The notes under the pieces: generated by a model
What the model was told of the DNA's origin: nothing
Seen by the model: only the letters and a program-made list of their open reading frames with translations
Databases searched by the model: none
Made by a program: the position numbers and the translations under genes
Assembly (NCBI GenBank): GCA_004352715.1
Contig: SCFE01000059.1
Location: 1,098,184 to 1,162,183 of the forward strand
DNA: 64,000 nucleotides
Origin: Hofstenia miamia
Taxonomy: Eukaryota > Xenacoelomorpha > Acoela
Direction: 5' to 3'
In this document: positions 46,345 to 55,017 of the stretch, piece by piece
How the letters are laid out: each line of letters starts with the position of its first letter
Position numbering within the stretch: position 1 is the first letter of the stretch

Positions 46345-46605
46345 TTTTCACTTTACATGGATTGTCACTTTTTGCACATTTGTGGACTTTTCCATGGCTT
46401 TTGCATTTTATACATTTTTTTACTTTAAATGGTTTGTCACTTTTTGTTCATTGATGGAGTTTTCTTTGGCTTTTCTACTTTATACATTTTATTCACTTTA
46501 CATGATTTGTCAAATTTTACACATTTATAGACTTTTCCATGGCTTTTCCACTTTATGCAGTTTCCTCACTTTACATGCATTGTCACTTTTTTGCACATTT
46601 GTGAA
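46345..46605 (+). repeat. ~72-bp minisatellite, about 3.5 units
   Basis: Same family as 41855-42085, with TGGTTTGTCAC and GACTTTTCCATGGCTTTTCC landmarks spaced about 65-74 bases apart. Confidence 0.75.
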
Positions 46606-47019
46606 CTAAATTTGTCAAATCATTGTAAAACGTGAATATTTTGTTAAAATTAAGATATCTTTTCATCATAGTTATTGAAAAAATGAAAATTTATGACGAT
46701 ATTAGTATAAACTTTCAAGAGGAGGAAGAAAAACGTACATAGACATAAATATGACTAATCCTTACTGTTAATTCAGATTTTATTTCCGTATTTTGAAGTA
46801 TGAATGTCGTTTTTATTTAATATTGCATATAAATATAAATTTTAAAACATTCTACAAATTACATTAAGTAGTTGAAAGATAAATGACTACTTTCTGAAAA
46901 GACTGCACAATGTATGGAATAAAACATTAATAAACACACTAAATATTGTAACATAAAAGCTTATAAATAAAATTCAGGTATTAGGGATTGCTAAAAACTC
47001 TACAGAGAAATATTTTTAT

Positions 47020-47350
47020 ATGATTCATTCATTATTAATACAATTATTAATACAAAATGATGATGGCATTCTACAGCATTTAAATGCTGTTAACTCACAG
47101 ACCTCAACGCGTATTTTTCCAAATGCAAGTCCAGCTAGCAACCTACCAAAAAACATTTACTTCACAATCCTGCACGCTATACAGATAAACACAAAGTATG
47201 GTATCACAATTAAAGTGCAACTAGAAAATGGACTTTCTTCCTAAGCGATATGTCAAAGAACTTTGCAAGAATTATAAGCTTTTGGTAGCTAAAAAAAACT
47301 ATTCCGTAAAGATGATATTAAACTAGTAAATGGTGGTTGCAAATCGCATT
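47020..47350 (+). pseudogene. Small FLPKRY-motif protein, frameshifted
   Basis: The first frame (47020-47244) contains IYFTILHAIQINTKYGITI followed by KVQLENG. A one-base shift near 47235 continues it into FLPKRYVKELCKNYKLL. Small proteins with this '..TKYG..I...L..G..FLPKRY' layout recur, to my recollection, in invertebrate loci rich in Polinton-type elements; their function is not known to me. It precedes the ATPase in the same orientation. Confidence 0.45.
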
Positions 47351-47750
47351 GTGTTAAATTTTTGTAAATAGTTTAGAAAAATAAATATAATATCTACATT
47401 TCTCTACATGTATGTACTAGTTAAAAAGTAAAACTAAAATATACTTTCTGCCTATTGAGTTGTATAAATTATTTTAACATTTACACATTACACTTTTTTA
47501 TTTTCTGAAGTTAGTACATATATATTAAAAAGTTTTATTTTGTACAAATGAAGTCAATTATGTTTAATAATACATGAAAGAATTGCAAAAACACTCATTG
47601 TTAAGACTTTTATTAGGTGTTTAAGCAATGTGTATGAATGTTGTATAAAGACAATTTTTGAATATATACATACATAATAGATGTCAGGTTAGTGATGGTA
47701 TGCATTAATTGACATTATGACTGAAATTAAGTTTATATATATTCTGAATC

Positions 47751-48699
47751 ATAAAAAGATTCATTGTAAAAAGAACATGTAAACGTTTAATGTTGTTCCC
47801 TCGCGAGCTAGTCAAGTCTTTTTAATATTCAGCAGTCCATCAAACTCTGGAAAAACACATTTGTTGGGAAAATTGATTGATCGTAATTATTCTAACAAGT
47901 TCTCAAAAACCATAGCATTTTATCGTCATTTCCAAAGTGGTGTATATAATATATTCAATGCAGAAATGAATCAGGTTGCATTTTTCAATGAATACTCGGA
48001 AAATGTGATATCTGAAAATTATTTTAAGAACAGTCTAATTATTTTTGATGATTTTGGTGAGGAATGTTAGAATTCACAAACTTTTGCTAATTTAGTTATA
48101 GCTGGAAGACATTTAAATTGTGGTATTTTATTAATTACACATTCTATATTTTCAAAAGGACGATATTTAACTTTAATTCAAAAAAAATGCTTCCAGAATG
48201 TTTCTATTCAACTCAGTACACGATNATAAAAAGATTCATTGTAAAAAGAACATGTAAACGTTTAATGTTGTTCCCTCGCGAGCTAGTCAAGTCTTTTTAA
48301 TATTCAGCAGTCCATCAAACTCTGGAAAAACACATTTGTTGGGAAAATTGATTGATCGTAATTATTCTAACAAGTTCTCAAAAACCATAGCATTTTATCG
48401 TCATTTCCAAAGTGGTGTATATAATATATTCAATGCAGAAATGAATCAGGTTGCATTTTTCAATGAATACTCGGAAAATGTGATATCTGAAAATTATTTT
48501 AAGAACAGTCTAATTATTTTTGATGATTTTGGTGAGGAATGTTAGAATTCACAAACTTTTGCTAATTTAGTTATAGCTGGAAGACATTTAAATTGTGGTA
48601 TTTTATTAATTACACATTCTATATTTTCAAAAGGACGATATTTAACTTTAATTCAAAAAAAATGCTTCCAGAATGTTTCTATTCAACTCAGTACACGAT
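47751..48699 (+). repeat. 474-bp duplication around a single N
   Basis: Bases 47751-48224 and 48226-48699 appear identical, joined by one N at 48225. Both contain the ATPase Walker region. This is almost certainly a contig overlap left unmerged; only one copy should be counted. Confidence 0.88.
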
Positions 48700-48884
48700 C
48701 GTTTACAGGTGAAAACTCTAGGAGCTCAAATGAATATTATGCGTGAATTTGTTTTCGCATATAAAAAGCAGTTAGTAAACCATATGGTTTATAAACTTTG
48801 CTCAAGACATACCAGACGAGTTACATCTTTCTACAAGTCTCAAAGAAGTGCAAAAATTCTATGGATTTAATCAAAGAAACCGTC
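48262..48884 (+). pseudogene. Polinton packaging ATPase (FtsK/HerA type), C-terminal part
   Basis: The Walker A motif PSNSGKT is at 48312-48332 (same in the duplicate at 47837-47857). Walker B is LIIFDDF just before an in-frame TAG at 48543-48545. After the TAG the same frame continues with a sensor-like GILLITHSIF stretch and an ISLN-like segment, then shifts near 48705 and again near 48805 into AYKKQL and DIPDELHLST, the usual end of Polinton ATPases. These enzymes are thought to pump the element's DNA into capsids. The gene is dead. Its last codons are split by an insertion at 48885; the frame resumes after 51178 and ends within about 12 codons. Confidence 0.8.
48879..48884. repeat. Left target-site duplication ACCGTC
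   Basis: Six bases repeated exactly at 51173-51178, immediately outside the terminal inverted repeats of the nested element. Confidence 0.9.
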
Positions 48885-49129
48885 AGTAGTAAAGAAAAGC
48901 AGGGTTGTGTATATACGGGTTTCTAACAATAATCAGTTTTCAATAACTTTTTACACTTTTCTATTGATTTTGATAAGAAAAAAGGCGTTTTTTAGAAATT
49001 CTGGATTTGGCAGCCATTGGTCAAAAAAACTACGGCCAATACCCGTATAAATAATTATTCAATTATACCCCCATTTTAACTATGTACCAATATGTTTTCG
49101 AGCAATTTTTTGCATTTTTTAGAAAACCT
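48885..49129 (+). repeat. Left terminal inverted repeat
   Basis: Reads AGTAGTAAAG at its outer edge and AGAAAACCT at its inner edge; reverse complement of 50930-51172 with a few substitutions and short indels. Confidence 0.9.
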
Positions 49130-49327
49130 CTAGAGGTCTATATAAAAATATCAAGAATGAATAAAGTTAATCACAATTTGGTTAAAGAGAGAATTAAATC
49201 TTTAAATATTGTGAATCAATGTCTGTTTCACGTCAGGTCGACAGGTACAGGTCTCATTAAAAATTTTAGCATTACATTAAAGAAAAAAGAAAATATTTTT
49301 CCAAAATTATTTTCCTTAAAATGTTAA
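49082..49327 (+). CDS. Hypothetical 81-residue frame inside nested element
   Basis: The frame starts within the inner edge of the left TIR and ends 12 bases past the stop of the converging - strand frame. It contains EVYIKISRMNK and FHVRSTGTG. I do not recognise it, and it may be a chance frame. Confidence 0.25.
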   Translation: MYQYVFEQFFAFFRKPLEVYIKISRMNKVNHNLVKERIKSLNIVNQCLFHVRSTGTGLIKNFSITLKKKENIFPKLFSLKC

Positions 49328-49493
49328 AGTAGTTCGATTGGATGTTGTATTTACAGATATGTCTTGTTCGTACATAATCAACGCATAGAATTTAAATGGA
49401 TCTGCAGGAGCACCTTGTAAAGTATATCGAAATCTAATTTCATTGATAGCATTTCGAGATGTATATTTTTGTTTAGATAAATCAAATACAATT
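49316..49493 (-). pseudogene. C-terminal end of a capsid-like protein, cut by gap
   Basis: On the - strand 58 codons come out of the gap and end at a stop at 49316-49318. The pattern IVFDLS..., then EIRFRYTLQGAP, then FYALIMYEQ and a terminal NRT resembles the end of Polinton double-jelly-roll capsid proteins ('FDLT...RIEVRF...P....VIVYAEF...I...R'). The upstream part is in the gap, so intactness is unknown. If correct, the nested element is Polinton-derived by content as well as by its ends. Confidence 0.45.
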
Positions 49494-50493
49494 NNNNNNN
49501 NNNNNNNNNNNNNNNNNNNNNNNNNNNNNNNNNNNNNNNNNNNNNNNNNNNNNNNNNNNNNNNNNNNNNNNNNNNNNNNNNNNNNNNNNNNNNNNNNNNN
49601 NNNNNNNNNNNNNNNNNNNNNNNNNNNNNNNNNNNNNNNNNNNNNNNNNNNNNNNNNNNNNNNNNNNNNNNNNNNNNNNNNNNNNNNNNNNNNNNNNNNN
49701 NNNNNNNNNNNNNNNNNNNNNNNNNNNNNNNNNNNNNNNNNNNNNNNNNNNNNNNNNNNNNNNNNNNNNNNNNNNNNNNNNNNNNNNNNNNNNNNNNNNN
49801 NNNNNNNNNNNNNNNNNNNNNNNNNNNNNNNNNNNNNNNNNNNNNNNNNNNNNNNNNNNNNNNNNNNNNNNNNNNNNNNNNNNNNNNNNNNNNNNNNNNN
49901 NNNNNNNNNNNNNNNNNNNNNNNNNNNNNNNNNNNNNNNNNNNNNNNNNNNNNNNNNNNNNNNNNNNNNNNNNNNNNNNNNNNNNNNNNNNNNNNNNNNN
50001 NNNNNNNNNNNNNNNNNNNNNNNNNNNNNNNNNNNNNNNNNNNNNNNNNNNNNNNNNNNNNNNNNNNNNNNNNNNNNNNNNNNNNNNNNNNNNNNNNNNN
50101 NNNNNNNNNNNNNNNNNNNNNNNNNNNNNNNNNNNNNNNNNNNNNNNNNNNNNNNNNNNNNNNNNNNNNNNNNNNNNNNNNNNNNNNNNNNNNNNNNNNN
50201 NNNNNNNNNNNNNNNNNNNNNNNNNNNNNNNNNNNNNNNNNNNNNNNNNNNNNNNNNNNNNNNNNNNNNNNNNNNNNNNNNNNNNNNNNNNNNNNNNNNN
50301 NNNNNNNNNNNNNNNNNNNNNNNNNNNNNNNNNNNNNNNNNNNNNNNNNNNNNNNNNNNNNNNNNNNNNNNNNNNNNNNNNNNNNNNNNNNNNNNNNNNN
50401 NNNNNNNNNNNNNNNNNNNNNNNNNNNNNNNNNNNNNNNNNNNNNNNNNNNNNNNNNNNNNNNNNNNNNNNNNNNNNNNNNNNNNNNNNNNNN
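49494..50493. other. 1000-N scaffold gap
   Basis: Placeholder gap inside the nested element. Confidence 0.99.
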
Positions 50494-50929
50494 AAACACT
50501 TTTCAAAAAATTGTACCAGCGGTATAATTTTAACAGCTGCTACCACCTATCTGGTAGAAAGCTATATTGTAAAAAACATTATTATAAATCTACATATGTA
50601 TGTTGTGTAATATTAGTAAATTCATTATTTAGATGCTATTTCTTTATACATACATAATTTTTGTTTTTTAGGCTTTAATGGCTCCTTTGGATATATTTTT
50701 CTATTATTTCAATTTGTAAAGTGCAATTAAAATATATATTTTCAATGTTATTTGTTCATTCTACGAAAAAGTTTTAAGCTTATATTTTTCAAATTTCTAA
50801 TAAGTTGGATGTCAAAAACCAAATAATTATGTAAAAAGTGTTAAATATTAATATTGTAATTTTGGTACTAGAGGGTTTGATGCCACTAAATTTCATCTTT
50901 AAAAACATTGGGGGATGTCCGTAAAAGGC
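50494..50929. other. Right interior of nested element
   Basis: AT-rich with no convincing frame. A short - strand segment out of the gap side (VAAVKIIPLVQFF, near 50500-50546) is open but unidentified. Confidence 0.35.
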
Positions 50930-51172
50930 AGGTTTTCTAAAAATGCAAAAAATTTCGCAAAAACATATTGGTACATAGTTGAAATGGGGGTATAATTGAA
51001 TAATTATTTATACAGGTATAGCCTTCGTTTTTTTGACCCATGGCTGCCAAATCCAGAATTTCTAAAAAACGCCTTTTTTCTTATCAAAATCAATAGAAAA
51101 GTGTAAAAAGTTATTGAAAACTGATTATTGTTAGAAACCCGTATATACACAACCCTGCTTTTCTTTACTACT
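50930..51172 (-). repeat. Right terminal inverted repeat
   Basis: Partner of 48885-49129; ends CTTTACTACT. Confidence 0.9.
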
Positions 51173-51178
51173 ACCGTC
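51173..51178. repeat. Right target-site duplication ACCGTC
   Basis: Exact match to 48879-48884. Confidence 0.9.
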
Positions 51179-51214
51179 ATTTACATGTTCCTAGCGGTCT
51201 GCTCCAGAAAAACT

Positions 51215-51390
51215 AAGCTAGCTTTGCTAAAAGACAATTAATACGTGGCATTGTCTACAATATCCAGAAAAAATCATTCCACTAGGAGATGGCCGAAAAA
51301 CATTTTTAAATCTTCGTCAATATGCAGATGCGGCACTACTAAAAAATCAAATATTAAAAACTCCAAATGGTCTTAAATTTTTTTAATTGT
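51215..51390 (+). pseudogene. Possible small Polinton accessory frame
   Basis: Between the ATPase end and the next gene, two frames together give a short basic helical sequence, with IPLGDGRKTFLNLRQYAD and LLKNQIL before a stop at about 51385. Polintons often carry a small basic protein after the ATPase, and spacing and orientation fit, but the similarity is weak. Confidence 0.3.
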
Positions 51391-51446
51391 CTATTACGAA
51401 TTATGAAAGAGTATATATAATGCATGATTAAATTTATTTTACACAT

Positions 51447-51880
51447 TATTTTATAATGACGACAGTTGAAATGGTGCTTATTTCTTTGAAAAATTACAAT
51501 CATTTAACAGAATACTACAATCAGTGGGTCAACAGTGGTATAAAAACGATACTACACTACAAAGATCAACTATTAATTACAATATACAAGTAAAATTAAA
51601 TTCCGTTCAAAACACCGCAATTACAATGATGATGATTTGAAAAATCTTCTAAAAGAATATCACCACATGTTAAATTTCAGTAAGAATAATGATGATGATT
51701 CATTGAAAGAATTTTTAAATGATCCAAATACAAGTGTTCTTTTACAAGGTGATAAGATTTACACCTAATAAAAGACTATCAAAACTTGTGTGTGATATTT
51801 TAAAGGATATTGGTACAATCCCGGACCACTTGATTAAGAACAAAAAAGTTCACAAAAATTTAAATACAAAGCAACTGCTA
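51447..51880 (+). pseudogene. Polinton accessory protein with MVLI...NY start, frameshifted
   Basis: The ATG at 51456 gives the start of a frame with MTTVEMVLISLKNYNHL, close to the 'MxMVLIPxEKYxxL' start of a recurrent Polinton accessory protein upstream of integrase. Later pieces in other frames are FLNDPNTSVLLQGD and RFTPNKRLSKLV with IPDHLIKN. At least two frameshifts are needed. The role of this protein family is unknown to me. Confidence 0.45.
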
Positions 51881-51882
51881 TT

Positions 51883-52299
51883 ATGGAACTAGTTTGGAAT
51901 ATGGATAAGCACTTGCATCAACTGTATACTTCGTTAAAATCATCAGCGAGTTTTGGTGGAGTTAATGAACTATATCATAAAGCTAAATTAAAATTTCCGA
52001 AATTACCCTGCAAAATGTGAAAAACTTTTTCGCAACAAGTGATGTATATACAACACACAAAAGAGCTGTGAGGATATTTCCCCGTCAACGTGTTATTGCA
52101 TTTGGAATTGATGAAATTTGGACTATGGACTTAGCGGTGGTGGAATCTCTAGCTTTGTACAATAGAGGAATAAAATACTTACTTGTTTGTTATGATATTT
52201 TATCTAAAAAATTCCGTGTACAGCCTTTGCGAAATAAAAAATCTAGTCATGTGTTGTCTGCTTTTAAAAAATTTAAGAACTGGCGTAATGTTAAACGAA
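51883..52299 (+). pseudogene. Polinton integrase (retroviral type), cut by gap
   Basis: The N-terminal part has SASFGGVNELYHKAK, then after a one-base shift near 52010 the frame gives NFFATSDVYTTHK, VIAFGIDEIWTMDL and ESLALYNRGIKYLLVCYDI. This matches Polinton integrases ('PGSFGGVxxLYxAxK', 'WLxxQDxYTLHK', 'IWQADLVDMxxLxxYNxGYKYLLTVIDVFSK'), including the first catalytic Asp of the D,D-35-E core (in TMDL). The rest of the core and any chromodomain lie in the gap. The frameshift suggests it is inactive unless it is a sequence error. Confidence 0.85.
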
Positions 52300-53299
52300 N
52301 NNNNNNNNNNNNNNNNNNNNNNNNNNNNNNNNNNNNNNNNNNNNNNNNNNNNNNNNNNNNNNNNNNNNNNNNNNNNNNNNNNNNNNNNNNNNNNNNNNNN
52401 NNNNNNNNNNNNNNNNNNNNNNNNNNNNNNNNNNNNNNNNNNNNNNNNNNNNNNNNNNNNNNNNNNNNNNNNNNNNNNNNNNNNNNNNNNNNNNNNNNNN
52501 NNNNNNNNNNNNNNNNNNNNNNNNNNNNNNNNNNNNNNNNNNNNNNNNNNNNNNNNNNNNNNNNNNNNNNNNNNNNNNNNNNNNNNNNNNNNNNNNNNNN
52601 NNNNNNNNNNNNNNNNNNNNNNNNNNNNNNNNNNNNNNNNNNNNNNNNNNNNNNNNNNNNNNNNNNNNNNNNNNNNNNNNNNNNNNNNNNNNNNNNNNNN
52701 NNNNNNNNNNNNNNNNNNNNNNNNNNNNNNNNNNNNNNNNNNNNNNNNNNNNNNNNNNNNNNNNNNNNNNNNNNNNNNNNNNNNNNNNNNNNNNNNNNNN
52801 NNNNNNNNNNNNNNNNNNNNNNNNNNNNNNNNNNNNNNNNNNNNNNNNNNNNNNNNNNNNNNNNNNNNNNNNNNNNNNNNNNNNNNNNNNNNNNNNNNNN
52901 NNNNNNNNNNNNNNNNNNNNNNNNNNNNNNNNNNNNNNNNNNNNNNNNNNNNNNNNNNNNNNNNNNNNNNNNNNNNNNNNNNNNNNNNNNNNNNNNNNNN
53001 NNNNNNNNNNNNNNNNNNNNNNNNNNNNNNNNNNNNNNNNNNNNNNNNNNNNNNNNNNNNNNNNNNNNNNNNNNNNNNNNNNNNNNNNNNNNNNNNNNNN
53101 NNNNNNNNNNNNNNNNNNNNNNNNNNNNNNNNNNNNNNNNNNNNNNNNNNNNNNNNNNNNNNNNNNNNNNNNNNNNNNNNNNNNNNNNNNNNNNNNNNNN
53201 NNNNNNNNNNNNNNNNNNNNNNNNNNNNNNNNNNNNNNNNNNNNNNNNNNNNNNNNNNNNNNNNNNNNNNNNNNNNNNNNNNNNNNNNNNNNNNNNNNN
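52300..53299. other. 1000-N scaffold gap
   Basis: Placeholder gap. Confidence 0.99.
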
Positions 53300-53405
53300 C
53301 TCTAGGTGTATTCTTCCCTTTAGAGTTTTTCTTTTGATTGCTACTTCTTGTATGCATTCTTCTGGTAAGTTGTTGCAACAATTCTACTACTGCGAAGGAG
53401 TTCAT
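53300..53405 (-). CDS. Probable gag N-terminus, cut by gap
   Basis: 35 codons from the ATG at 53405: MNSFAVVELLQQLTRRM, then a basic Ser/Lys-rich stretch. The Leu/Gln-rich helix at the start fits the N-termini of Gypsy Gag proteins. No zinc knuckle is visible because the frame ends in the gap. Confidence 0.45.
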
Positions 53406-53600
53406 TTCTGAGTATCTTTCCGAATTTTACTTTTCTTAGTTTAAAAAAAATTTTTTGTAACTAGCAATTTGCAAAGTGTTCACTAACAAACGTTTATCGA
53501 ATCATAACTAAATCATGAGTTGAACTGAGTTATCCAATATTACACATTGAAATTTCCAGGTGATAAAAGAATTTTTTCTAAGAGTAAATAGATTCTGCGT

Positions 53601-53616
53601 CCTGTGGTGGTCGCCA
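53601..53616 (-). promoter_or_regulatory. Primer-binding site of LTR retrotransposon
   Basis: TGGCGACCACCACAGG on the - strand, directly next to the LTR terminus TG...CA. It starts TGG, as required to pair with a tRNA 3' CCA; TGGCGACC-type sites are common in Gypsy elements. Confidence 0.6.
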
Positions 53617-53841
53617 TGTAATATTGCTACCCAGGTGAAACTAACACTTCATAACTCGATAATCTACTTAGAGAATCAACAAGAGATCAGCATCAGCCCT
53701 CACGGGGTAAGTATTATCTAAACGTCCTCTTCTTTTCTTTAATTGTGTATCCCACACTGCCTTGACAGATGTTCTAGTAACAATTATAAAGTAGTATTAT
53801 TTAGATACTCCATCGGTGGAAGAGGATTGTAATCTCTGGGC
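53617..53841 (-). repeat. Partial LTR
   Basis: Begins TGTAATATTGC on the + strand (ends ...TTACA on the element's strand) and runs into the gap. Confidence 0.5.
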
Positions 53842-54624
53842 NNNNNNNNNNNNNNNNNNNNNNNNNNNNNNNNNNNNNNNNNNNNNNNNNNNNNNNNNNN
53901 NNNNNNNNNNNNNNNNNNNNNNNNNNNNNNNNNNNNNNNNNNNNNNNNNNNNNNNNNNNNNNNNNNNNNNNNNNNNNNNNNNNNNNNNNNNNNNNNNNNN
54001 NNNNNNNNNNNNNNNNNNNNNNNNNNNNNNNNNNNNNNNNNNNNNNNNNNNNNNNNNNNNNNNNNNNNNNNNNNNNNNNNNNNNNNNNNNNNNNNNNNNN
54101 NNNNNNNNNNNNNNNNNNNNNNNNNNNNNNNNNNNNNNNNNNNNNNNNNNNNNNNNNNNNNNNNNNNNNNNNNNNNNNNNNNNNNNNNNNNNNNNNNNNN
54201 NNNNNNNNNNNNNNNNNNNNNNNNNNNNNNNNNNNNNNNNNNNNNNNNNNNNNNNNNNNNNNNNNNNNNNNNNNNNNNNNNNNNNNNNNNNNNNNNNNNN
54301 NNNNNNNNNNNNNNNNNNNNNNNNNNNNNNNNNNNNNNNNNNNNNNNNNNNNNNNNNNNNNNNNNNNNNNNNNNNNNNNNNNNNNNNNNNNNNNNNNNNN
54401 NNNNNNNNNNNNNNNNNNNNNNNNNNNNNNNNNNNNNNNNNNNNNNNNNNNNNNNNNNNNNNNNNNNNNNNNNNNNNNNNNNNNNNNNNNNNNNNNNNNN
54501 NNNNNNNNNNNNNNNNNNNNNNNNNNNNNNNNNNNNNNNNNNNNNNNNNNNNNNNNNNNNNNNNNNNNNNNNNNNNNNNNNNNNNNNNNNNNNNNNNNNN
54601 NNNNNNNNNNNNNNNNNNNNNNNN
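53842..54624. other. 783-N gap
   Basis: Unlike the 1000-N gaps, this one may have an estimated size. Confidence 0.99.
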
Positions 54625-55017
54625 TTACTCCTCCGCTGATAGCACTACGATTGTTGCACACAGAAACCGTTTAGCTTTGCATTATTTAATAAATCAAACC
54701 GCGATACTAAAGAGAAAATATAACGAGGTTAATGTTCATCATATTCACAGCTCGTAGTTCTTATTTATACAAAATTTATTAAAACATATTTACCGATTAT
54801 TGATGTCAAACAAGTACCAGTCGCCTAATTTCAATTTTGGTTTTCCCACGCTTTAAATTTCTGCGTACCTCGTGGCTATGCAGAACTGTGTGCAGGCGAT
54901 TCGTCCACACTTAATTTTGTCAAACCGTTTTGGCGACTAATACTTGCCGAAATTACACTGTCAAAATTACTAAACGCATTTTCCAAGAGTTAACACAAAT
55001 CATCGATAGAGTTTTGG
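54625..55017 (+). other. Region upstream of capsid gene
   Basis: Higher G+C than its neighbours. Contains open pieces (for example RGYAELCAGDSS near 54870) that I cannot identify. It could include the start of the capsid gene or the outer edge of the Gypsy LTR. Confidence 0.35.

Larger units (their letters stand above)
44083..46860 (+). repeat. Large compound repeat, copy 2
   Basis: Same order as copy 1: forward arm (44083-44480), spacer, inverted arm (about 45640-46270) and minisatellite plus tail (46345-46860). The forward arm and first spacer are almost identical to copy 1, but the inverted arm and minisatellite are more diverged. A 555-bp insertion at 45079-45633 has no counterpart in copy 1. 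Confidence 0.7.
48885..51172. mobile_element. Nested Polinton-like element with TIRs and 6-bp TSD
   Basis: Terminal inverted repeats at 48885-49129 and 50930-51172 begin AGTAGTAAAGAAAAGCAGGG on each strand and are about 95% identical by eye. They are flanked by a perfect 6-bp duplication, ACCGTC. A 6-bp duplication and TIRs of hundreds of bases are the hallmark of Polintons. The interior visible outside the 1000-N gap is about 800 bases and includes the end of a capsid-like gene on the - strand. The real length is unknown: it could be a full element of 15 kb or more hidden by the gap, or a short deletion derivative. It sits inside the ATPase gene of an older Polinton. Confidence 0.85.
53300..53841 (-). 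mobile_element. 5' end of a Gypsy-type LTR retrotransposon, - strand
   Basis: On the - strand, an LTR end (…ATTACA, edge at 53617) is followed directly by TGGCGACCACCACAGG, a primer-binding-site-like sequence, and 200 bases later by an ATG-initiated frame that enters the gap. This is the standard LTR, PBS, gag order. It lies between the integrase and capsid genes of the older Polinton and is presumed to have inserted there. Confidence 0.6.

Noticed and set aside
46382-46609. 75-codon frame rich in Phe/Tyr/Leu resembling a membrane protein
   Set aside because: It is a translation of the ~72-bp T-rich minisatellite.
47861-48070. A second ATPase gene upstream of 48226
   Set aside because: It is base-for-base the same as 48336-48545 and separated by a single N, so it is an assembly overlap and not a second gene.
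48068-48070. Variant genetic code for the host based on in-frame stops in ATPase, capsid and protease
   Set aside because: All three stop codons occur in these genes together with frameshifts, and the oligopeptidase ends at TAA, so pseudogene decay is sufficient.
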